Shown here: positions 1 through 11,579 of the stretch, in pieces
Numbering within the stretch: position 1 is the first letter of the stretch
Layout: the number at the start of each line of letters is the position of its first letter
Assembly (NCBI GenBank): GCA_025642075.2
Contig: JAODUO010000120.1
Coordinates: 246,001 to 310,000, forward strand
Direction of reading: 5' to 3'
From: Ridgeia piscesae
Taxonomy: Eukaryota; Annelida; Polychaeta; Sabellida; Siboglinidae
DNA length: 64,000 nucleotides
Translations under genes and position numbers: made by a program
The notes under the pieces: generated by a model
Databases searched by the model: none
The model's input: only the letters and a program-made list of their open reading frames with translations
What the model was told of the DNA's origin: nothing

Positions 1-206
1 AGTACAATCAGCATAATGATAACATACCATCTAGGAATGTCACTGCTTCATAATTAATAATGTAGTTGCAAAACAAATAATAAAATACGGAAAAAATAAT
101 AATATAGATAAACATTCACATGACACACATTGGTTCTGGTAAACGTTCATATGACGGACAATGTGAATGTTCCCGGTCAAGATTCACTAAGGCCGGGTTT
201 CTGTGT

Positions 207-607
207 TTAACGAAGATTATTAATCTCCGCCTTCGTGTTGATGACCTTTATTGTATTTGTCAAAATCTTTACCACAATCTTGCCATTGTAGGTCCAGCAG
301 GCGTTGATTTGTATTGGTTTTTTGTCATCTGCCTTATCACGGCGGCAAGTGCAGCGCGGCGCTGCGTCAAATCTTCGTTGACGAAGATTTGTTCGGTGCT
401 GCCGTTTGTATAGGGCGTGCAAGTCTCGCGCGCGAAAACGAGGCTGGGGGCAGTTGGGGGCAGGAGGTCCATATACTCCATGTTAACATATAGGACTTTG
501 TTTTGTTTTGGTCGTAATAATCGAACTGTCCCGAAATAGCGTATTTCAGTTATATTGTCCGAAGGATTATTACAAGCAGAAGTAGTGGAACATTTTGCCG
601 GTGACAA
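207..607 (-). pseudogene. LINE ORF1-like C-terminal domain, frameshifted
   Basis: Two overlapping minus-strand frames carry consecutive parts of one protein. The first contains IFVNEDLTQRRAALAA (near 360-410). After a frameshift near 335 the second continues with ACWTYNGKIVVK (near 265-300). A 'neighbouring Asn/Glu, Leu-Thr, Arg-Arg' block followed by a 'WT-x-x-GKI-x-V' block is what I know from ORF1 proteins of many invertebrate LINEs and related FP-like proteins. The family call rests on memory of that pattern. No intact frame remains, so this is a dead fragment. No reverse transcriptase is adjacent. Confidence 0.5.
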
Positions 608-2917
608 TGATCACGGAAATCATGAATTTTAACCCATTATTATGGTGGTTGCCATGGCAATAGCGGCAAGTACTTGTGTTTGCCGATTTTGACTAATAAT
701 GAAGAGTGCCAGTTTTCGCGCAGTACAACCTGTTTGCGCCAAACGTATACATGTGTTGTGATTATGTGCATTTAGACAACTTGTCAGATATAAGTGCTTA
801 TCGAAACCACAACGTACAGCAATGTAAAACGCAAATCCCGTAAAAGACACATACGGCCTAGCATCGTGTCGATTATCTGCACTACGTAAATCGCTGTGTC
901 TATGATCTAGTGTGATAAACTCAATATTAAATCGGACATTTAAGATAAGAAACGTATAACACAAGATTATTCTTGTGTCCAGTCCCGAATTAGTCTCGCT
1001 TAGTCCCCAATAAGCTCCAGTCGCGCGGAGTCACGCCATGTGTCGTGACCCACTAGCAGGCCCTATTGCATAATTGGCTCCTCGCCCTGATCACTCCGTC
1101 ATGCACCGTAACTTTACTGAATCACATAATCACGACGCGGTGCCGGTCGCCAGTGTCACTCCTCTTGCCCAGCCTATGGCTAACAATAATGTCCCCCTGA
1201 GACACTGGGGGGGGGGGAGGTAAAGGCCATTTTGGTGTTGATGATCTGAACCATCTTAAGTGCAGCGGTCTCTTGGAGCGGTCTCTTGGATAGGGAAAGT
1301 TCTATTCCGTGCAACATTGTGTCATGGTTGCATGGACTTTGTCCAATCACAGGCAATGACAGCGAGTGACGTATAGCTTTCGAAAGCATTGCACCGAGTT
1401 GTTGCTCGGCAGATTATTATACAATTTATTTAATTGATCAATTCTACGAACACCGCCATTTGTTGCTTTATACATACATGAGAAGTGCCATCATTGGGGG
1501 TCATGGCAACGTCATCGCAGTGAAGAATCGATACGTATTTGAAGGTAGGTATCGCTGACAATATTCGAAGCGGCGCTTACTTGTTTTATCGCCCATATCA
1601 ACAATGTTACGACAATATAGTTATGTAGTGCTGTGTGTACTTTTCTGATAAATATAGTGATTCTATAATGGGACCAGCAATACTGCTGTGATCACTATTC
1701 TATTTCATAGGATTACATCAAATAGTTATATTAATAAAAAATGGTGTGTATTACAAAGAGTTTTATATTATCAAATCACTTTTGTCATAATTTTTGATAC
1801 AAATAAAATAATTCCTTTTGTGTCCCAAAAGGTCGCTCTAAAGGGATTCTTTTAAAAATGCAATGTACATAATTGTAACTAATCATATTAACATAAGTAT
1901 TTCATATAATTATATGCCTACATTTCATTACAAAAAGTGTTTTATTAATCACTTACTTTTATAACCAAGACAACATAACAACATTACTCCATAAACGTTT
2001 CTAGTTTGTGCTCCACATACACTATCAGTATACAATAAATAATTGGTAAGCCAATATAAACTGCATTCTACGCAAACATGAACATAAAATATATCATATT
2101 TTAAAAACAAAATATATGAGTAATACAAATGAATATTAACTAAACACATAATGTTGTAACTGTCATGTCTGTTCATGTGCCAGTATTTACTCCTCACGCA
2201 ATGTAAAATTATGAACTAATTATGTTTTATTTTATTTTGTGTTGCAGTTAATGGAGTTACAGAAAGCAAGGTATATATGTAGGCAACGACGTGTGCAGAC
2301 TGAAACCAATGGAGGACAATAATTTTGGATTACACTATATGACCTGCATCAGCTTCATGTAAAAGAGTTGGTGTGACAAGTTGCCATGACCACATGTGGA
2401 CAAGTGTCCATGTTTCAGTGACATCTCATCTTACAAGTCAAGTTATATAATACCATTTGATGTATATAAAGTGTATTATGAGTATAAGTATAGCACATCA
2501 TTTGCAGCCTACTGAAAATTATTGTCAATTTAACATGTTTCTATGTGTTATACTTACATACACACTCATTGGTAGTGCATATTTCACAATATAACGATTG
2601 TGGACTTATGATTTCAGAATACAACTACACAATGTATTTATTAATCTACTCACTCGTCATTTTATATGTCATCTTCTTTCAATACTTTCAAGTAATGTGT
2701 GCAGTTAGTTTAATTAAAAATGCAGTTGTGTATCGTTGTGTATTATTTATTTTTAAAGGTTGTTGGCCCACTAAGATCCCATAACATTGTCTCTACCACT
2801 AATGTATTTGTAACCACTGTAATGTCATATCAGACATAAAATAAGGTAACTTTATGAGATTCCATTATAATGGTTTACATTTTTTAATCAGTGGATGAAT
2901 GTTATTTTTACTCAGGT
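608..2917. other. No gene recognised
   Basis: AT-rich sequence with only short, low-complexity open frames. A run of about ten G lies near 1209-1218. A 20-bp direct repeat (GAGCGGTCTCTTGGA-type) lies near 1268-1290. No splice-bordered exon, repeat family or RNA gene was recognised. Confidence 0.5.
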
Positions 2918-2924
2918 CTAATAA

Positions 2925-3178
2925 AAGGAATCCGTGTCTTGCATAAATTGATTCCCAAATCTTTCCTCCACTGATGCTACGCTTGCATTGCTATGTAAGA
3001 GTGGCGCTACACGGTGTGCTGGAGACAAATTAATGCATCGTCGCTGCAACCGTGTTGCATAGTGTAAACATGCAAGAGGTGTTGCATGCAGCCGCGTTGC
3101 AAGCAACATCGTTCGGCCTTGACCTTTCTAAATCACCTCGTTGCTTGCAACCGCGTTGCATAGTGTAAACCCACCTTT
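2925..3178. mobile_element. Small DNA-transposon end or MITE
   Basis: Read on the minus strand, the element begins near 3178 with GGTGGGTTTACACTATGCA and then repeats 'GCAACGCGGTTGCA'-like words several times (3040-3160) in both orientations. The start interrupts the LINE ORF1 reading frame next to it exactly where the family would continue. The preceding bases read TAA, which would suit a Harbinger-type 3-bp target site. The far end was not located with confidence. Superfamily is inference. Confidence 0.35.
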
Positions 3179-3610
3179 AGCCGTAGTGTCTTCTCCCTCC
3201 CCAGTCTCGGGAATGCCGTAACATCTCAGATTGTTTCTACGGGAATACTGTTCCACTTTGTCACCCTCACCCTCCAGTCGTTCTACCTTTTCTTCCAGGG
3301 CGCTGATTCTTTTCTCCTTGCTTTCGAGCTGGTACGTCAGGCCAGCTATTGTCTGCGTCAGTTGGTCAAGTTTATCAGCCAGCGCCTGTGGGTACAAAGC
3401 CGACTTCAATTTTCGAAGCATTTCTTCGTCATTAAGTAGTTCAATGAACTTCATCACCATCACCTCAGTATTACCGACATCACTGTCAGTGACACTGGAG
3501 GGCTTTCGTGCTTTTGGCCTATTTTTTTACGAATTACTTCCCACACGAAAGGTGCGGTTTTACGCCACGGAAGCCATCTTGAGGTCGGATCTGATGTCCT
3601 ACTGAAATGT
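3172..3610 (-). pseudogene. LINE ORF1 coiled-coil fragment
   Basis: The minus-strand frame is open from about 3470 to 3180. It carries a leucine-heptad coiled coil (LTYQLESKEKRISALEEKVE) followed by VEQYSRRNNLRCYGIPE. The 'E-Q-Y-S-R-R-N-N-L' plus 'G-(I/V)-P-E' pair is diagnostic of L1-like ORF1 proteins, which are trimeric RNA-binding chaperones of LINEs. Upstream, 3480-3605 reads in the same sense but contains a stop. The frame breaks off at 3178 where a DNA-transposon end is inserted. No reverse transcriptase follows, so it is a relic. Confidence 0.65.
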
Positions 3611-3887
3611 AGGTAACTTTAAATTCTGTGATATATTACCATGCACATACATTAATAGAAACGCTAAGTAATCATTGTGTGTAAAAGCTTTGATATGTAT
3701 TATTATTTTTATTTTCGGTTTGTAAAATGGCTTTAAAGTGCTAATACCAAAAACGAAAAACTATATTGAAAAAACAGCAGAATGTAAAGTAAAAAACCGA
3801 TTAGTATATTGTTGATATCACCACAAAAAATAAAGATATTAAATATATTTTGGTCCTGCTGGACTTGCCTTTTAATAATCTTTCCAA

Positions 3888-4610
3888 ATGTGACAGGACA
3901 TCATGTTTTACATCCAACATTTGCTGTCCGTGTGTACCCATTTTACGGTCATTTTAGTGCATATATGACTGGTGTAACTTTATTTTCATTTCTTTCATCA
4001 AAATAATAGTTGAATTCGATTCGTCATATTTCAAAACATATAAAACGACTCTGAGTTCAAGTTTTTATACCGTTTGTTGCCGAAGATATATCGATTGTAA
4101 GACGTTTGGTGATCGGTGCCGCCCAACTTGAACTTTCCCACGAGAAAGTTAATTAAAAAATGGAAACATTTGTTTCAGTTCTTTAGTGGCAATATAAGTG
4201 AAAACATTATTTAAAATGTATACGAAAAAGTCACAGGACGTATATTTGTTACATAACTGCGTACACTATATACATCTTATACCCATTTTAACGCATTTGT
4301 GGCTGTTATAGGTTTATTTTCATTTCTTTCATCAAAATAATAGTTACATTGGATTCCTCATACTTCAAAACATATGAAACGACTCCGAGTTCACCTTTCT
4401 ATACCGTTTATTGCCAAAGAAAAAAGATTATAAGACTTTTGGTGACCGATGGCGACCATCTTGAATTTTCCCACGAAAAAGAGGACGTACAAATTGAAAC
4501 ATAAGAAACATGGTCAATATAAGTGAAAAAAACACAATTATTTAAAATCTATATGAAAAAGTCGCAGGACATGCATTTGCTACACAGCTCGGTATACTAG
4601 TGTCACGATT
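3888..4610. repeat. Tandem repeat, unit about 335 bp, just over two copies
   Basis: The phrase '(A/G)CAGGACRT' recurs at about 3892, 4231 and 4561, giving a spacing of 330-339 bp. Between these points the same words recur in order: TTATTTTCATTTCTTTCATC, 'CAAAACATATRAAACGACTC', 'TTTGGTGAYCG', 'TTTCCCACGA' and 'AATATAAGTGAAAA'. The copies differ by scattered substitutions and small indels, so the duplication is old. No coding frame is shared by the units. Confidence 0.8.
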
Positions 4611-5868
4611 CCATTAAAATGTGGACTTAAGCGACTCCACTATATTGGCTGGGGCGCAATTTGTCTATATGTCATGTACTAATTCATGTAACACAGATTC
4701 CGTAATTTTGTTGTAAAGGCACTATTCGAAACGTGGTCTGCCTGAAGAACTGACATGTCCTCTTCTCACTTCTGGCATAAATATACATTGGATGGAGCGT
4801 CAACCACATACTGTGGTTCGATGTATAAATGCATTTTTCCTTAAATAGTTTTAGGCTTACGAAAATAGACAGGCGGAAACAAACACCCGTTTCGACGCCA
4901 AAGCCAGGACTAGGTCAATAGCCGTGCGGCCAAACGGCTAATGATAGTAGAAGTAGTGCGAAATAGTGTATGAACAACTTTTGGGATATTATGCAATCCA
5001 GCTTATGATGGCACTGCCAGTAGGGCTATGATAGTGCTGCTACTGGATTACAATTTTCTCCACACCTATCCATAGACTGGCACTCCCCAGTCAACACAAA
5101 TGCACAGTCACCATCTCTGACAATCTTTCATATGTTTGATTTGTCTTTCATACTAGCCATTGCGTGTGAACATACGTGATAGAAACCATCGGTGATATTG
5201 ACTTTAATTTCTGACACGTCCAGGTGCGTAGAAGTCATATGTTTTCGACTACGATCGATCGTAGGGTATTTGTCGATTCTGAGATGATCTACGATAACCC
5301 TATCAGCTGACAACATAACTTTTTCTTCAGTAAATATTCGAACATGTAGTTTAGTTTCTCCGGGATATTTACAACAGTTTCTTTCAGTTGCAAAGTGCAG
5401 GAGAATGTATTATGTCTACCTCTGCACAATTCCACGAGAAGCACTCTTGTTCGGGTCAACTACATGGGTACTTTACAAATCCATATGATATGATACATTT
5501 CATCACGAAACATGCATACAGCTACTACCACATTATAATAATAATAATAGTTTATTTCACTCTGGGCAATCATAAAGATTGAAATGAGTACATAAAACAT
5601 GCAGATTTGATAACAAAAAGAATTAAATTATATATCATTTAAGACCTTAGCGTAAATATAATTATAATGTAGACAATATCCAATATGTATCTATGAAACT
5701 AATGTAAGTACCTTAAGACCCAAACAAATATTTTCTGTGGTTATTTGAGTAAACTTGTTAAAGAATGATAACTAATTTAAAACATAAAAATTTATAGATC
5801 TAAACAAATTAATTTCAGCATTACACTATTTTGTCTTTGCAGAAATGATTCATACACATATACGTATA
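4611..5868. other. No recognised gene; one weak minus-strand frame
   Basis: The only frame with coding-like composition is on the minus strand at 5128-5330, 62 codons from the first Met. It contains the word VSEIKVNITDGFYHVCSHAM and has no recognised domain. It could be an exon, because its codon use looks less biased than that of its surroundings, but no convincing splice pair was found. The rest is AT-rich sequence without recognisable features. Confidence 0.3.
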
Positions 5869-5941
5869 CACCCATATATATATATGGGTATATATGAGGT
5901 ATATATATATGGGTATATATGTATACATATACATACATACA

Positions 5942-6005
<64 letters not shown>

Positions 6006-6135
6006 GTATATATATATAGGTACATATACACATACATATATACACATATACACACCCATATATATATATATATATATTATATATATAATATATATATATA
6101 TATAATTATATATATATATATATATCAAATATATA
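5869..6135. repeat. TA-rich microsatellite with ATAC/ATGT interruptions
   Basis: A pure (TA)n core at about 5941-5991 is flanked by ATACAC, GGTATA and CATATA variants. It is stop-poor in several frames, which yields spurious Tyr-Ile open frames on both strands. Confidence 0.95.
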
Positions 6136-6369
6136 CATACACACATCCATTTGTCCATGTCAACATGCAACTGTAAACGTATCTAATGTATGTAAATGTA
6201 TTGTATGTGTAAGTAACTGTAATAGAAAGGTTAATAGTAACTCTATTTGGGTAACTGTATTAATTAATAACCAATTACTGATGATGACATTCCGTAAATA
6301 TGTGGTAGAACACAGATATATATGAAATGTTTATAAACCTTTTGTAATGCATCTGTGCTATGTATGCAG

Positions 6370-6370
<1 letters not shown>

Positions 6371-6438
<68 letters not shown>
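6371..6438. repeat. (TA)n microsatellite
   Basis: Uninterrupted TA dinucleotides of nearly 70 bp. Simple repeat with no other content. Confidence 0.95.
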
Positions 6439-6440
<2 letters not shown>

Positions 6441-6608
6441 AAACCGTAAATTATCTTAAATCAAATGGCTTTGATGGGTGTTTTGTGTGAAATACCTAAC
6501 CAACTATAATGCATAATTATAAATCTAAAAAAGACACCTCTGTCCTACACCGTACGTCTTATCTGCACCACATGTAAATAGCCCTTCAATAACATTTAAA
6601 TAACACAG

Positions 6609-6852
6609 GCGAAAACAATCAATGATTCAATATCTCCCCTTGGGCATGCAGCAACCTCTACCTATTAACTACACCGCTTGGATGCCCAAGCTGTGTTTTG
6701 ATCAGTCCAGATTTAATGATTTTAAGAAATATCGATCAGACACCTTCATGCCTTACTCCGGTCCACTTCCGTCTTCTGTCTTCTTCAATCATATCTATAA
6801 CCTCGGTATTCTCTCACACAACTGTGTTCGTAAATATTTGACATCAACTTAA
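6609..6852 (+). other. Unclassified open frame
   Basis: The frame runs from a stop at 6601 to a stop at 6850. It includes AWMPKLCFDQSRFNDFKKYR and a C-terminal LGILSHNC. Composition is protein-like: varied residues with Trp, Cys and Pro. An AG (ACACAG at 6603-6608) could be an acceptor, but no good donor follows, and the phase does not fit the exon at 7605. It may be a terminal exon, a transposon fragment or chance. No function is proposed. Confidence 0.25.
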
Positions 6853-7470
6853 ATGCGTACATACCTGCCAATTTGCAATGGTTGAGGAAACTTACAACTA
6901 ACATAATCTTCAATCTTAATAAACACTTGTGCTAATTCCATTTCGTTGCCTTTTCTCTTTCTTATTATATAAAACACTTGCTATACAGTAAACGTCTTAT
7001 TATTTCAAATCCCACAGACAGTTTAATGCGGTGGGTAGTGGTTGGAACCAGCGATAAATACTATATGTTCGTTTGGACTTTCCCAAATTGTGAGGTCATC
7101 CATTTCTAGGTTATGTCGGATATCTAGATCACATTAAATGTCTCTGGTTGTCAAACGTTTTACTTTATTCTGTTTGAAAATAGGGCAACTTCGGTCATGC
7201 CTTGTTGATTGTTTCTTGGTTGTGTAGGGCCTATATCTGATATAGTGAGTGTACTTGAAGTATTGAAGTATGATGCGCAATGAATGTTGCTAATGAATAT
7301 ATACTGTGCTGTATGAGAACTAACTTTTCCTACTCTTAACTTTTCCTACTCTTTACTGGAAGGAAAAGTTAACATCCACTATTAGGTAGCCGTCATATCA
7401 TATACATTTTATATTTGTGTTAAACAAAGCAGACAATTATTAGGCCGCCTGATTTATTCGCAAATATGGG
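6853..7470. other. No recognised feature
   Basis: AT-rich sequence. A short duplication of 'AACTTTTCCTACTCTT' lies near 7321-7353. Nothing coding was recognised. Confidence 0.5.
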
Positions 7471-7485
7471 CGCGGGAGCGCGCGC

Positions 7486-7543
7486 GCATCCACACACACA
7501 CACGCACACACGCACGTGCGCGCGCGCACACACACACACACTT
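7486..7543. repeat. CA/CG microsatellite
   Basis: (CA)n interrupted by CGCACG and (CG)n. This alternating purine-pyrimidine tract could form Z-DNA. Confidence 0.9.
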
Positions 7544-7604
7544 GTTTCCAATATTATGCTGCCGTTCTATAATATATGTATCTGTGTTGGACATTACGCT
7601 GTAG

Positions 7605-7788
7605 ATGAAAGACATGCCATACTCCATATGCGTGGTGGACGACGGCCGCCACAACATTGCTAATATACAGTTCAAAATTCGTGATGCAGAATTCTCGAGG
7701 AAAGATGACTTTCCATTCGTGTATCATAACTACAAGAAAAATTTCAATGTCAAGAAATGTCTCTACTTTGGTGAAATATCGACAGTAG
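7605..7788 (+). CDS. Putative host exon 1 (unknown membrane or extracellular protein)
   Basis: The open frame begins right after an AG (GCTGTAG at 7598-7604) with an in-frame ATG, so this may be an internal exon or the start exon. It reads MKDMPYSICVVDD, then FKIRDAEFSRKDDF and KKCLYFGEIST, a mixed composition unlike nearby repeats. Possible donors are GT at 7771, 7785 or 7789. Ending before 7771 or 7789 leaves one base, which is the phase needed by the exon at 16380. No signal peptide is visible, so a 5' exon may be missing. No domain was recognised. This is the weakest of the five linked exons. Confidence 0.4.
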
Positions 7789-7789
7789 G

Positions 7790-8418
7790 TTTGTGAATTT
7801 GGTATACCGTTTGATGATGTTCCGTGTTGTTCTGCTTGGCAAATGAAACACTCTGTTTAGATTGTAGGCCTAGTAAAAATAGACAACGAGCCTAAGATAA
7901 TCTTAATTGATTGAGGTTCATAACACTTTCGGCTATATTATCCTAAACTTATCTTATGCCCATATTAAGCACGAGTGTTTTGCCAAAACGTTAACGACCG
8001 TTTGAACTTATATAAAGTATGTTTAATTAACCTTCCTAAAATATCTTCTCTATGAGATCATTGCAATGTTCTGTGATTACCTATGGATTGCTATGAAAAC
8101 AATCAAAGGCGCGCTTAACGATTACAATCCACATTGATGACACAACATCACGGATTCACCAGCAAGAAAGTGAGTTGCATTGCCAGTATGCGCAGTTACT
8201 TATATAAGGGATTCGATTTTGCTTTTCCCTCAGATCTATTATAATTGCTCGAGCCCCGAAGGAATCAGCAATGCAACTGGCATTTTAATAAATATTTGAT
8301 TTGGAACATTTGTCGGTCATATTTATTTTCACAGGCCCAATTTAAAAAATGCACAATATGAGTTTGTGACAAAGTGTCAAATAGTTATTCAGTATATAAC
8401 TTGTCAAATGAAACACGT
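7790..8418. other. Presumed intron, no recognised feature
   Basis: AT-rich sequence without repeats that I could match elsewhere in the window. Confidence 0.4.
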
Positions 8419-8790
8419 GCGTTTAAAAAACTCCAACCTCCACTTTCAATTCATCCATTCTTCTCTTATACGCTCGCTTCACTTCCACGATTCTTCTTAT
8501 CGAGTTGTTTCCGCAAACCTGCACCTTATGTTGTTTCTCTATTAGTTCCGTCATTTCCAAGCCATACATGTATACCGGGGAAACATACAAGGTGAGCATC
8601 TTTCCTTTAAGTTTACGAGATATCCATCTGTCTCCCATCACCCATTCGACTTTCCCCCAAGTGTTTGTCCCTGTTGTAATCCTCCTGCGAACTTCGGTGT
8701 CCAAATTGCCATCCCCACATATCGCTCCACCCAGTTGGACAAAACTGTCACGTTGCTTAAGCTTCTTCCCATCCAGGACTACTGAGGTGC
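8419..8790 (-). mobile_element. LINE reverse-transcriptase 3' fragment
   Basis: On the minus strand, 8790-8425 reads LDGKKLKQRDSFVQLGGAI, then TEVRRRITTGTNTWGKVEWV, 'MYGLEM' and 'NNSIRRIVEVKR..RRMDELK'. This string of blocks (D-G-x-x-L near FVYLG, R-R-R-I-x-x-G, YGLE, N-x-x-I/V-R-R-I) is the region after the RT catalytic core in a widespread LINE family of aquatic animals. Only about 120 codons remain, ending with a stop at 8423. The endonuclease and catalytic core are absent. It is a 5'-truncated copy. Confidence 0.7.
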
Positions 8791-8829
8791 ATTTCTATCC
8801 TTTTCCCTCTTATTTATAATAAGAAGGAA

Positions 8830-9205
8830 AAGATAGAAAGAGAACAAAGAAGAACATTTATGTAGGCAAGTATGCAGCTTACTAGAATTGTTGGAAATAG
8901 TTTCAACAACGGTTTCGATATGTTGTTTTAAATTGAAGTTTTCGTCAAATATTTCTCCGAGAGTCAACACCGAGGCGGCTAATGCGATACTCTGACTCAA
9001 GTTATGTATCAGGGAAAAACCATAGTGTTGTCTACTACGCTGCATTGCGGTACCAATGATAGGTAATTCGTTCTTATCCGCAATTAGCTTTAATTTACTT
9101 TTCCTCACCCAGATGGATACCTCTTGGAGACCATCCATGAGCTGGTTTAGGGAGCAGCAATACTGTTGTTTACTAATTATTGTATTAATTGTCTGCACAT
9201 CAGTA
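8830..9205 (-). mobile_element. LINE (CR1/L2-like) RT fragment
   Basis: The minus-strand frame carries LMDGLQEVSIWVRKSKLKL, then 'D-K-x-E-x-x-I-I-G' and 'LGEIFDENFNLKQHI'. In CR1/L2-type elements the RT palm ends with a conserved '(W)(M/V)xxNKLKLNxDKTExxxIG' and 'LGVxxDxxLxxxxHI', which this follows closely. Upstream catalytic FADD and downstream parts are missing. It abuts the neighbouring fragment of a different LINE, so two insertions or one nested insertion occurred. Confidence 0.7.
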
Positions 9206-11360
9206 CTATAAGATATGTTTCTCTGGAATTACGTATGCATGTGGATCCACTGACACCTCCGCCAACTTTTGAAGTATTGACCTGACATTTTGCCTGTCAT
9301 CAACCGGGCCCATTGGCATGATTCGTGGATTTAGGTTTGTTTTTAAATTATTCCATGGGGATAGGATAATTTAGAGAGTCTAGATATCTAAACGTGTTTC
9401 GTGGACTGTGTCAAAATCGTGCGTATTCGTTAAGCGTGCGACATATTTCTGGGACACGCTGATTAGTCCAGGCCCTGCCCTATAGACCCGTAGACATTTC
9501 GTACTTAAGAAAGTTTGACTGTTGATTTGAATAATATACACATATGGCTTTAAAACTCTACTAGGTGGAATTTTCCAAAACTGGGCATAACGTGGCGACG
9601 GCCATTTTTCATAATGACTGCCAACTTCAATATACCCGTATCTTATCAATACCTGATGAATAGCAATAATTGTGGTATGAATAGGTATGTTTTAGAGGAG
9701 TCCGAATTCAAATATAAAATTCTTGGTTTCCTCCGACATCAATTTCCGCCATTTTTCAAGATAGCGGTCGTTAATACAAATGTCACCATATCTCAAAAAC
9801 TACGTCACCTAGAGCATTTATATTGACGTTGTTGGATAGTGTAATGGATAGCGATGTCAAACGTGGTATATTGAACTTCAACAACATAAAAATTCGCATC
9901 TTCGGAAATACACTATTAAGATCCTTCTATCACCGCATCTTGTGTGCTTCATATCGTCGAATGGTGTAGCTGATGTACAATGGAGACCTATTTGACCCAT
10001 TGTGGACATTAGCTGTAAGCTTAAACTCAACGACGTACATGATATGTTTCCCATTATCGCTCTATATATATATATATATATACAATCCAAATTTATGGTA
10101 AGACGATGTGTCATCTGTACTTAACCAAATTTAATGCCAATAAATGTAATGCCAAAAGTGACTTAATTCATGTATGGTTGAAAAGTGTCATCATGACAAC
10201 AGATTATAGATGCTAAGATGCCTACGACCCTAAGGCCAGGATAACCGATACACTGGTGGTGTACGCAATCTTCGGCCCATTTTGGAGAAACCCGAGGTAC
10301 CTGGTAAGATGAAAAACCTATCAGAAGCAACCAACAACTTTCCACACGCAGCATAAGCTTTCCTAGACCAGGATTCGTGTTTAACCGGACTACATTGATT
10401 GTACCTTATGTGTGAGTGATAGAATTTGAGTAAAAACGAAATGAGTGGTGGAAAGGTTAAGAATATGTAATTACGAATGTGCAGTGAAGTTTCTACATGC
10501 AATAAGAACCCAAAATGAGGACGTATTTGTTACGTGCACATACATGAATACAGTCAGAAATAAACTATGGTTCTCCTCAAATTAAACAAAAATGTCACGG
10601 AAGCTTTGTCTCATTTATAACCACTGAACAAAGATGGCAGTGGGTTGACAGTTACTGAAATTATGGAGTTCATGGTCAGCTTAACAGAGAGTGATGATAT
10701 TGAGTTATACAATTGAGATGTAAAGAGTGATTTACTGGACGACTATAGTGATAAGACTCAGTTTTGTCCTAGTCATCGAGTCGTAGAAAAATATATTTTA
10801 CGAAAGTTAATTTCAAGATGGATAACACATTGTGTGATGTTTATGATTTGAAAGAATCATGAGAAAATGTCAGATCAGTAGCCTCGCTCTATGGCATTAA
10901 GAGATCGCGATGACGTGGTGACGACGTTGGCTCCGAAGAGAGTACTACACATATAGTGAGCCGACATTAGCCGCAAACTCAACCCAATTGCCTCTACCAA
11001 AATAAAATACTAACAAATGTCAAGAGTGCAAAAAAGCGCTTGTCAACGTCTGCGAATCTCCGCCCCCATCTTAACAACATTCGTTTCTCTCATCTTTGCT
11101 GCAATATAGTTAACGGTAATATCTTATGAAGAGCACGCTTCTTAAAATGCATATTGTACAACTCAGGATCATAATTATCTGTTAAACTGTACATGAAATC
11201 CTTAATTTCAGTAAATGTCAACCCATAGCGATATTTGGTAATTGGTTCTAAATAAAACAAAGCTTGCACGAAAAAAAATCATGTTTATGTATAGTTTGAA
11301 GAGTTTTTTGTGACTGTTTTGACTAGTCAAGTGAACATATTGCATGAAACAAGTACTATG

Positions 11361-11368
<8 letters not shown>

Positions 11369-11427
<59 letters not shown>
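11369..11427. repeat. (TA)n microsatellite
   Basis: Pure TA repeat of about 60 bp lying directly beside a small palindrome. A shorter TA tract (about 20 bp) is at 10064-10083. Confidence 0.95.
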
Positions 11428-11431
<4 letters not shown>

Positions 11432-11442
11432 TGCTGTTCAAT

Positions 11443-11579
11443 CTTTCCACACGCAGCACAAACTCTCCTCAACAGGGATCCATGTTTATCCGGACTATAT
11501 TAATTGCATATGGTGCAATCAGTGTAGTCCGGATAAACATGGATCCTATGCGAGGAGAGTTTGTGATGCGTGTGGAAAG
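11443..11579. repeat. Nested palindrome
   Basis: CTTTCCACACGCAGCACAAA (from 11443) is mirrored by 'TTTGTGATGCGTGTGGAAAG' (to 11579). Inside, a 22-bp arm at 11476-11497 is the perfect complement of 11525-11546, with a loop of about 27 bp. It is a local inverted copy of the inner arm of the larger element. Confidence 0.85.
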
